From NCBI GenBank assembly GCA_044370695.1, contig JBILVB010000115.1, forward strand, positions 1-12,415: a stretch of DNA of 12,415 bases. Reading direction: 5' to 3'. This document shows, in pieces, positions 1-5,189 of the stretch (the stretch's first letter is position 1; every line of letters starts with the position of its first letter). The notes beneath the pieces are model-generated. The model had not been told where the DNA came from. It worked only from the letters and a program-made list of their open reading frames with translations, and did not search any database. The stretch comes from JBEIFW01 sp044370695. GTDB taxonomy: Bacteria > Actinomycetota > Acidimicrobiia > Acidimicrobiales > Ilumatobacteraceae. The translations under genes and the position numbers were made by a program.

Positions 1-515
1 TCCTCATGTTCGGCCCGGTGTCGGGCGCCCATTTCAACCCCGTCGTCACCCTCGCCACCCGCTTCTTCGGCGGCCTGTCGACCAGGGACACGGGCCTGTA
101 CGTCGTCGCCCAAGTCCTCGGCGGCTGCGCCGGCACGGTGATCGCGAACCTGATGTTCGAGCTCGAGGCCGTCTCCTGGTCGACCAACGACCGGGCCGAC
201 GCTGCTCGCGCGCTGTCCGAGGTGGTCGCCACCGTCGGGCTGCTCGTGCTGATCTTCGGTGTCGTCCGCTCCGGTCGGGCCCACGCCGTCGCCTACGCCG
301 TCGGTGTCTGGATCGGTGGCGCCTACTGGTTCACGTCCTCCACGTCGTTCGCGAACCCGGCCGTCACGATCGCCCGGACCCTGTCCGACTCCTTCGCCGG
401 GATCGCTCCCGAGGCGGTCCCGCTGTTCGTCGCCATGCAGGTCGTCGGCCTCGTGCTCGCCGTCCTTCTCGTCCGTTACCTCTACCCCCGCAACCTCAGC
501 GAGGCCTCCCGATGA
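1..515 (+). CDS. Arsenic-operon-type aquaglyceroporin (MIP family), 5' end outside window
   Basis: Membrane channel of the MIP family, probably passing glycerol-like neutral solutes including arsenite. The reading frame is open to the left edge, so the first helices are missing; an ATG at 6 lies inside the first pore-loop region and is not the real start. Counting from that ATG, the first pore motif is NPV (residues 11-13) instead of NPA, and the second is NPA (117-119) followed by the selectivity-filter arginine R124. At least three hydrophobic segments are visible (about 31-51, 71-88, 134-156). The stretch YWFTSSTSFANPAVTIAR is typical of MIP channels found beside arsenate reductases. AqpS of Sinorhizobium meliloti is the known precedent: it sits in an ars operon and lets arsenite flow out after ArsC reduces arsenate. 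Here the stop codon overlaps the arsC start (ATGA, 512-515), so the two are translationally coupled. The family is certain; the arsenite role is inferred from context. Confidence 0.88.
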   Translation, partial: LMFGPVSGAHFNPVVTLATRFFGGLSTRDTGLYVVAQVLGGCAGTVIANLMFELEAVSWSTNDRADAARALSEVVATVGLLVLIFGVVRSGRAHAVAYAVGVWIGGAYWFTSSTSFANPAVTIARTLSDSFAGIAPEAVPLFVAMQVVGLVLAVLLVRYLYPRNLSEASR

Positions 516-1165
516 CCATCAGCAACCCTGGCGGGCGCCTCGAGCTGACGCCCGAGCAGCTCTACCTCGTGAACACGGCGACCACTCGCTTGCGTGGCGA
601 GTTCGCCGGCACGTTCGGGCCCGAGACCATCGAGCGGTTCATCGCCGACTCGCTCGATCAGCTCCTTGCGACCGCTCGGATCCCGTCATTCCTGCCGCTG
701 CTCACGGAGCGGTTCGCCCGGGAGCGGCTCAAGGCCCTCGCCCGCGTCGCAGGGCTCGTGACGGGGAACCCCGGCGTGCTGTTCCTGTGTGTCCACAACG
801 CCGGCCGCTCCCAGATGGCGGCCGGCTGGCTTCGTCACCTCGCCGGCGATCGGTTGACGGTCTGGTCCGGTGGCAGCGAGCCCGCATCCGAGGTCAATCC
901 GTACGCCATCGAGGCGATGGCCGAGGTCGGCATCGACATCCGCAGCGACTTCCCGAAGCCGTGGACCGACGAGATCGTCCGCGCCGCCGACGTCGTCGTC
1001 ACCATGGGGTGCGGCGACGCCTGCCCCCTCTACCCGGGGAAGCGCTACGAGGACTGGGAGCTCGAGGACCCCCTCGGTCAGTCTCTCGACGGTGCGCGCC
1101 GCGTCCGCGATGACATCCGGGCCCGCGTCGAGCTCCTGCTCGATCAACTCCTCCCCACGGCCTGA
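512..1165 (+). CDS. arsC: Arsenate reductase, low-molecular-weight phosphatase type with N-terminal helical domain
   Basis: Cytoplasmic arsenate reductase of the LMW protein tyrosine phosphatase fold, 217 aa. Residues about 10-80 form a helical amino-terminal domain like the three-helix bundle seen in some actinobacterial ArsC proteins. The catalytic domain begins near 88 with the anion loop C93-V-H-N-A-G-R99-S (CX5RS). C167 and C171 sit in MGCGDACP, followed by PGKRYEDWELEDP, where D186 matches the general acid of the family. This CGDxCP...PGKRYxDW signature is characteristic of actinobacterial enzymes, several of which (Corynebacterium ArsC1/ArsC2) use mycothiol, while ArsC1' with the extra helical domain uses thioredoxin; which reductant applies here cannot be told from sequence. 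The start overlaps the upstream channel gene stop, and a GCGAGG-like site lies about 8 nt before it. The 3' end overlaps the convergent minus-strand gene by 22 bp. A bare LMW phosphatase is unlikely given the cysteine pattern and neighbour. Confidence 0.93.
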   Translation: MTISNPGGRLELTPEQLYLVNTATTRLRGEFAGTFGPETIERFIADSLDQLLATARIPSFLPLLTERFARERLKALARVAGLVTGNPGVLFLCVHNAGRSQMAAGWLRHLAGDRLTVWSGGSEPASEVNPYAIEAMAEVGIDIRSDFPKPWTDEIVRAADVVVTMGCGDACPLYPGKRYEDWELEDPLGQSLDGARRVRDDIRARVELLLDQLLPTA

Positions 1166-1860
1166 CCACCGCCGGGACGGAGGGCGGCCTGCGCCGCCTC
1201 GTACTCGGCGCTGCAGCGACGATGGTCCTCGGCGAGTTCGGCCAGCAGCGCCTGGTGTTCCTCGTCGCTGCGTGACCGCGCGATCGCGGCTGCGACGATC
1301 GCGTCCATGCGGGCCTCGAGCTCGGCGCCGTAGTGGACGCCCGTCGTCTTCTGCCGGTTGGACACGCTGAACAACGCCAGCCCGCGCCCTTCGAGCGAGA
1401 AGCCGAGCAGCTTGCTGTAAGCCCACTCCGTCGAACGCTTCGAACCGACGAACAGGCACCGGCGGTCGGTCACGACGAACACACCGGAATCGATCGGCGT
1501 CGGCACCTCGTCGCCCTGCTGGAACCTGCCCCGGCTCGCGCCCACCCGGTACGACACGCCCTTGGCCAGCCGGAGGCTCACCCCCTGCGATCCACCGACC
1601 CACCGCCCGGGCTCCCGGCGCGGTTCGATGAGCTGCACGCCTTCGATCCGCGCATAGGCGATCTCGCGCGGCTTGAGCATCACGCCGTCGACCGAGGTCG
1701 AGGCGGCCTCGAGCCGTGCGCCGTCGAGTGCGTCCCACGCCGCGCGCAGCGCCTGGGTCGCCTCCTCGACCGCCGTGGCCGCTGCGCGTGCCGCCTTCTG
1801 CTCGGCGAGCGCTGCCTCCCGGGCCGCCCGGGCTGCCCGCCAACGTCCGAACAGTCCCAT
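1144..1860 (-). CDS. Hypothetical protein with coiled-coil N-terminus and PH-like domain
   Basis: Unknown function, 238 aa, no signal peptide or membrane helix seen. Residues about 5-50 are an alanine-, glutamate- and arginine-rich helix, likely a coiled coil. Residues about 60-165 look like a beta-rich bacterial PH-type domain: GVMLKPREIAYARIEGVQLIE, then GVFVVTDRRCLFVGSKRSTEW (about 127-146) and SKLLGFSLEGRGLALFSVSN. The pattern 'variant strand, TDRR, FxGSKR, W, kl' is common in actinobacterial PH-like proteins. Residues about 178-227 return to a charged helix. The ATG is preceded by AGGAGG (1865-1870 on the minus strand) at 4 nt spacing, which supports this start. It is last in the minus-strand run behind the DUF2277 gene (75-bp gap), and its end overlaps arsC tail to tail by 22 bp. 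The PH reading is from strand pattern only. Confidence 0.72.
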   Translation of the reverse strand: MGLFGRWRAARAAREAALAEQKAARAAATAVEEATQALRAAWDALDGARLEAASTSVDGVMLKPREIAYARIEGVQLIEPRREPGRWVGGSQGVSLRLAKGVSYRVGASRGRFQQGDEVPTPIDSGVFVVTDRRCLFVGSKRSTEWAYSKLLGFSLEGRGLALFSVSNRQKTTGVHYGAELEARMDAIVAAAIARSRSDEEHQALLAELAEDHRRCSAEYEAAQAALRPGGGQAVGRS

Positions 1861-1935
1861 CCCGCCTCCTGCTCATGCCACCACGCATCTCCACGACCAG
1901 GCCGGTTGCGAAGCCGGTCGGGCCCGTAGTGGAGG

Positions 1936-2217
1936 CTAGGGCGTCGCTGTGGCGGGGTTTCCCCCACCAGGGCCGGCGCTGCTGCGCCGCAGCGGCGGCA
2001 GCGTCGGCGGAGGCTGCCGCCGCGCCGGCAGGTCGGCGAGCAGCCGGGTGGTCGCAGCGGCGATCTCCAGCACCGCCACCTCGACGGCTCGTCGGGTGGC
2101 CGTCGAGGTGGCGCTCACCCCGCTCACCTTGCGTACGTACTGGCGCGCCGCCGACTCGATCTCCTCGGCGGTGGCCGCCGGCTCGAGCCCACGCAGCGTC
2201 GTGATGTTGCGGCACAT
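1936..2217 (-). CDS. DUF2277 family protein
   Basis: Small protein of 93 aa matching the DUF2277 family, whose members begin MCRNI-x-L and continue with a helical core. Here the protein opens MCRNITTLRGLEPAATAEEI, then AARQYVRKVSG and a second helix AVEVAVLEIAAATTRLLADL, the conserved order in the family. The biochemical role of DUF2277 is not known. An open frame extends upstream to 2277, but the family always starts at the MCRN methionine, so the ATG at 2217 is chosen. The tail after residue 70 is proline- and glycine-rich and poorly conserved. The gene follows the ABM-like gene by 32 bp and precedes the PH-like gene by 75 bp on the same strand, so all are probably cotranscribed. There is no strong ribosome binding site, which fits translation coupled to the gene before it. 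Confidence 0.85.
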   Translation of the reverse strand: MCRNITTLRGLEPAATAEEIESAARQYVRKVSGVSATSTATRRAVEVAVLEIAAATTRLLADLPARRQPPPTLPPLRRSSAGPGGGNPATATP

Positions 2218-2249
2218 GGACACCGAGCGTACGACCCCGCCGAGTTCGA

Positions 2250-2573
2250 TCAGCTGCGTCCTGCGTCCTGGTACCACTTCGCAGAGGTCGCCGGACCGCT
2301 GAGCCGCAGGGTTCCGGCAGGGCGGGCGAGGTCGAACAGCGCGAAGGCGGCGGCCCCGGCGTTGGGGTCCGACGGCATGGCGTGCATGGCCTCGGTGGTC
2401 GCGTACTCGACGACGACGGCGATCCCGTCGGCGTCGGCGTTCCAGAAGAAGCGGGCGGACACCACGTCCGGGAGAGCACGCAGCGCCTTGGTGAAGGCCA
2501 GCGCAGCGCCGTGGAGCTGCGCATGGTCGGTCCCGTCGCGGCGTTCGAACGAGCTGATTCGCAGAGCGGACAT
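2250..2573 (-). CDS. Small protein, possibly a dimeric alpha/beta-barrel (ABM-like)
   Basis: Unrecognised protein of 107 aa without signal peptide or membrane segment. Its layout resembles the dimeric ferredoxin-like alpha/beta barrels (ABM, EthD and similar): a first strand (ALRISSFERR), a helix (GAALAFTKALRALPDVVSAR), then paired strands FFWNADADGIAVVVEYATTEAM and a second helix. No catalytic residues could be assigned. The start is well supported: AAAGGAG (2582-2588, minus strand) lies 8 nt upstream of the ATG. It sits 39 bp behind the P450 gene and 32 bp before the DUF2277 gene, so it is likely part of the P450 operon. A role as an accessory or cofactorless oxygenase acting with the P450 is possible, but rests on position and fold guess alone. 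Confidence 0.7.
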   Translation of the reverse strand: MSALRISSFERRDGTDHAQLHGAALAFTKALRALPDVVSARFFWNADADGIAVVVEYATTEAMHAMPSDPNAGAAAFALFDLARPAGTLRLSGPATSAKWYQDAGRS

Positions 2574-2612
2574 GTCAGGGTCTCCTTTGGGTTGTTGGTT
2601 TCGCGCGGCGCA

Positions 2613-3824
2613 TCAGCGCCACGAGATCGGGAGCGACCGGTAGCCGAACAGGCCGCCGGCCGGCAGTACTTCGGGTTCGCCGTCGAGCCGCAGCGTCTCG
2701 AAGCGCTCGACGAACACGGCCAGTGCCTCGGTGAGTTCGAGGCGGGCCAGGCTGGCGCCCAGGCAGTAGTGGATGCCGCCGCCGAAGGTGAGCAGGTGCC
2801 AGCTCTCGGGGTAGCCCCGGGTGATGTCGAACCGGTCGGAGCCGTCGAGCACGTCCGAGTCGTGGTTGGCCGAGGCCGACGAGAGCGCCACGAACGTGCC
2901 GGCCGGGATCGTGTAGCCGCCGACCTCGAGATCCTCGAGCGCCACCCGAGGAAGCATCGAGGCCGTCGGCTCCCAGCGGATCGCCTCCTCGACGGCGGTC
3001 GGCACGAGCTCGGGCCGCTGCCGCAACAGCGCCCACTGGTCGGGATGTCGGGCGAAGGTGTGCACGATGTTGCCGAGCTGGTGCCGGGTCGTGTCCGTTC
3101 CCGCCACCAGCATCTGCTGCACGGCGATCTGCAGGTCGAAGTGGCTGAGGTGCTCCCCCTCCTCCCCGACGGCGATCAGGCGGGAGAGCAGGTCGTCACC
3201 GGGGTTGGCCCGACGCTGCTCGATGAGCTCGTCGAGGAAGGCGCACATCTCGTGGCCGGCGTCCTCGATCAGTGCGCGGTAGGCCCCGGCATCGAAACGG
3301 ATCGAGTGGAGGATGGCATTGGCCCAGCGGGCCATGTCGCGCCAACGGTCGGTCTCGATCCCGACGAGCTCGCAGATGACCGGCACGGGGTACGGCTCGC
3401 ACAGCGAGCGCACGGCGTCGCAACGGCCATCGGCGTCGACGGAGTCGATCAAGCCCGAGATGATCCGTCGGGCCGAGGGCCGCAGCGCGTCCACCGAACG
3501 GGGTGTGAACGCCTTGGCGAGGAGCCGGCGCAGCCGTGCGTGGTCGTCACCTTCCATGAACAGCAGGACCCGCTCCATCTGTTGCCAGGCGAAGCTCCCC
3601 TCGGGGATCCCTGACCGCCGGGGGAGGTCCATCCCGGGGCCGCGCAGGCGCCGGTCCCGCAACAGGTTCGTGACGTCCCGATGCGACACCACGATGGGCC
3701 CGAGCGGCCCCTTCGCGAGCGGCGCTGCGACCCGGGCCTCGGCCAGGGCCCGTCGCTGGTCGGCGGCGGTCGGAAGCGCCAAGAGATCCAAGACCGGGAG
3801 ATCCGCTTCGAGGTACGTCGTCAT
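2613..3824 (-). CDS. Cytochrome P450
   Basis: Soluble bacterial class I-type cytochrome P450 of 403 aa, the usual length. It would hydroxylate an unidentified substrate with electrons from a ferredoxin and reductase that are not encoded in this window. Motifs in order: C-helix region GDDHARLRR (92-100), I-helix oxygen-activation motif AGTDTT (241-246), K-helix ExxR as E280-A-I-R283, the DRFDITR segment (330-336), and the heme loop FGGGIHYCLG with axial cysteine C354. An open frame runs upstream to 4349 but is rich in arginine and has no P450 character; the domain begins normally with the ATG at 3824, whose ribosome binding site is weak. An in-frame GTG 51 nt upstream is a less likely alternative. 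It heads a four-gene minus-strand run, and a 16-bp perfect palindrome lies 34 bp upstream. CYP family cannot be assigned by eye. Confidence 0.95.
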   Translation of the reverse strand: MTTYLEADLPVLDLLALPTAADQRRALAEARVAAPLAKGPLGPIVVSHRDVTNLLRDRRLRGPGMDLPRRSGIPEGSFAWQQMERVLLFMEGDDHARLRRLLAKAFTPRSVDALRPSARRIISGLIDSVDADGRCDAVRSLCEPYPVPVICELVGIETDRWRDMARWANAILHSIRFDAGAYRALIEDAGHEMCAFLDELIEQRRANPGDDLLSRLIAVGEEGEHLSHFDLQIAVQQMLVAGTDTTRHQLGNIVHTFARHPDQWALLRQRPELVPTAVEEAIRWEPTASMLPRVALEDLEVGGYTIPAGTFVALSSASANHDSDVLDGSDRFDITRGYPESWHLLTFGGGIHYCLGASLARLELTEALAVFVERFETLRLDGEPEVLPAGGLFGYRSLPISWR

Positions 3825-3858
3825 GGGTGTAAGCGGACCATCGTCGAGCGGGCTGGTC

Positions 3859-3874
3859 TGTCGCCCGGGCGACA
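3859..3874. promoter_or_regulatory. Perfect 16-bp palindrome upstream of the P450 operon, candidate operator
   Basis: TGTCGCCCGGGCGACA reads identically on both strands and lies 34 bp before the P450 start codon. Two smaller symmetrical elements follow: CGGGA-N5-TCCCG at 3878-3892 and GCACGTGC at 3893-3900. A dimeric repressor site is plausible by position and symmetry. No regulator gene lies next to it, and a chance GC-rich palindrome cannot be excluded. Confidence 0.35.
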
Positions 3875-3899
3875 CAACGGGAGTGAGTCCCGGCACGTG

Positions 3900-4080
3900 C
3901 TCGAGGGGGTGGCGGGCGCCCGCATCCTCGGGGTCGCAGTGGCCGTGGACGCGGTCTCGCAGGCTGCACCCGAGGTGCGTGAGGGGATGCTGGGCTCCGG
4001 GCCGTGGCTCGCAGGTCAGGCGAAGCGGTCGGCTCCGGAGGAACGGGAGCGCACGGTGCGCCCCGAGGCCGAACGACTCG
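3900..4080 (+). pseudogene. Remnant of a DUF222/HNH (13E12-type) gene
   Basis: Fragment of about 60 codons homologous to residues about 98-160 of the intact DUF222/HNH protein encoded at 5190-6506. The translated stretch AAPEVREGMLGSGPWLAGQ matches AAPEVRAELLGSGPWLAGQ of the intact copy. At DNA level, 3951-4080 aligns with 5541-5670 without gaps, with 15 mismatches in 130 bases counted by hand (about 88% identity). Upstream, 3905-3950 aligns only patchily, sharing a GGGGGTGGCG block and a 6-base length difference. Homology ends abruptly at about 4080. The amino-terminal part, the rest of DUF222 and the whole HNH domain are missing, so no nuclease can be made. No stop interrupts the fragment. 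It is in direct orientation to the intact gene and lies between the divergent P450 and lipoprotein genes. Confidence 0.82.
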
Positions 4081-4162
4081 GCGCAGCCGGGTCGTTCGCC
4101 CGCCATATCCTCGGACGCTCGCGGCATCCGTCGCGCGAGGAGAGGCCAGGGAGCGAATCGGC

Positions 4163-5077
4163 ATGCACCAACGACTCGAATCAGCCCTTCTCGTGGCGTT
4201 CGTACTGATCGTCGGCGCGTGCGGTGGTGGCGATGCCGCCGGTACCACCACTCCCCAGGCCACGACCCCGACCACGTCCACCAGCGCGGCCACCAGCGCG
4301 GCCACCAGCCCGGCCACAGCCGACACGACGGCGACGAGCTCGACCGCACCGAAGGTCACGGACATCAGGACGCCGAAGGGGTCGGTCGTGGTGTGGATGA
4401 GAGACGGAAATGGTGGATGGACCACGAACGGGAGCCCACCGCCCTGCCCGAAGATCGACTGGACGTTCCCGATCGATGACGTCGGCATCGTCGAGGCCGT
4501 CCTCGACCCGGGACAGGTCCGTGGTGGTGACTACAAGGCCCACGGAGGCTTCCTACTGACGGACTCGAACGTCATGGTGCGCTCCCCGCTCGACGGCTAC
4601 CTGGTGGGTGCCGCCGTGTATTTGGAGAGGCAACCGAACGATCCGAGTTCGAAAGCTGAGATCCAGTACATCCTGGACATCCAACATCCCTGTGGGTATG
4701 CGGTTCGGTTCGACCACCTGAAAGTGCTCTCCCCTGAGATCGCGACCGCATTGTCGGCGGTGCCGGTTCGGGAGGACTCGCAAGGAACGATGCTGAATCC
4801 TCCGGTTCGGGTGACCCGAGGGCAGGTCCTCGCAACCACGGTCGGCCACACGGAGTACAGCGTCAATCGAGCGTTCGACTTCGGGGTGTACGACGCCCGG
4901 GCGGTTCAGCCCAATCGACGGTCTCGAGCCGAGCTCCTTGCGTTCGGTCCTTCCGGAGAGCTCGGTATGTACGCCGTCTGCTGGCTCGATCTCTTCGGCT
5001 CCGAAAAGGCGTCGACGCTGCGCGCTCTTCCACGAACGACCACCGAGGCGGCACAGGGCAGCGACGTCTGCGCCTGA
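4163..5077 (+). CDS. Secreted lipoprotein with Thr/Ser/Ala linker and degenerate M23-like domain
   Basis: Predicted lipoprotein of 304 aa anchored on the outer face of the cytoplasmic membrane. A short positive start (MHQR), a hydrophobic core (LLVAFVLIVGA) and C20 in VGAC form a lipoprotein signal; cleavage would leave C20 at the amino terminus. Residues 27-63 are a Thr/Ser/Ala/Pro linker. The rest (about 65-304) is beta-rich with the order of an M23/lysostaphin-like hybrid fold: KAHGGF (125-130), SPLDGYLVGAAVY (141-153), a strand ILDIQHPCGYAVRFDHL (170-186), RVTRGQVLATTVG (216-228) and FDFGVYD (238-244), where an HxH motif would stand in active peptidases. The zinc ligands are not complete, so a binding rather than cutting role is likelier. 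The ATG is supported by AGGGAG about 9 nt upstream; a longer open frame from 4004 belongs to the DUF222 remnant region. Base composition in 4600-4860 looks less GC-biased than the neighbours. Confidence 0.83.
   Translation: MHQRLESALLVAFVLIVGACGGGDAAGTTTPQATTPTTSTSAATSAATSPATADTTATSSTAPKVTDIRTPKGSVVVWMRDGNGGWTTNGSPPPCPKIDWTFPIDDVGIVEAVLDPGQVRGGDYKAHGGFLLTDSNVMVRSPLDGYLVGAAVYLERQPNDPSSKAEIQYILDIQHPCGYAVRFDHLKVLSPEIATALSAVPVREDSQGTMLNPPVRVTRGQVLATTVGHTEYSVNRAFDFGVYDARAVQPNRRSRAELLAFGPSGELGMYAVCWLDLFGSEKASTLRALPRTTTEAAQGSDVCA
4278..4313 (+). repeat. Three tandem 12-bp repeats in the lipoprotein linker
   Basis: The unit CCACCAGCGCGG occurs three times in a row (4278-4289, 4290-4301, 4302-4313), the last with one changed base. 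It encodes repeats of Thr-Ser-Ala-Ala in the surface linker of the lipoprotein. As the unit is a multiple of three, gain or loss of copies would only change linker length. Confidence 0.85.
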
Positions 5078-5152
5078 GGGCAACGCGCGGCATCGCGTTC
5101 GGCTCGAAGGCACACCGGTGACGGGATGCTGTCGCCGGACACGAACTGGTGT

Positions 5153-5182
5153 TTGCATCTACGTACACCTGTTCGATAGGCT
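5153..5182 (+). promoter_or_regulatory. Candidate leaderless promoter of the DUF222/HNH gene
   Basis: A -35-like TTGCAT (5153-5158) and a -10-like TAGGCT (5177-5182, matching the actinobacterial TAnnnT pattern) are 18 bp apart. The GTG start codon at 5190 lies 7 bases after the -10, which places it at the expected transcription start, so the message would have no leader. The AGG at 5178-5180 is the only purine-rich group nearby and is a poor ribosome binding site. Confidence 0.6.
5161..5176. promoter_or_regulatory. LexA (SOS) box-like operator within the HNH promoter
   Basis: ACGTACACCTGTTCGA fits the actinobacterial SOS box TCGAAC-N4-GTTCGA: the right half is perfect and the left half matches four of six bases; the inner form CGAAC-N4-GTTCG has one mismatch. 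The site fills the spacer between the -35 and -10 of the DUF222/HNH promoter, where a bound repressor would block polymerase. Some mycobacterial 13E12 family genes are known to be LexA-controlled. The site is inferred from pattern and position. Confidence 0.55.
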
Positions 5183-5189
5183 GTCGGGC

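Noticed and set aside
686..2524. Open frame of 612 codons on the minus strand
   Set aside because: Crosses arsC antisense and the PH-like, DUF2277 and ABM-like genes in another frame; composition is Arg/Gly-rich without domains.
2382..3614. Open frame of 410 codons on the plus strand
   Set aside because: Antisense to the P450 gene with all P450 motifs on the other strand.
3825..4349. Upstream extension of the P450 frame by 175 codons
   Set aside because: No P450 or targeting character, overlaps the DUF222 remnant and the lipoprotein start on the other strand; the normal P450 beginning is at 3824.
5161..5176. Phage attachment site within the HNH region
   Set aside because: REP13E12 elements are phage targets in mycobacteria, but no integrase, prophage gene or duplicated att core is visible here.
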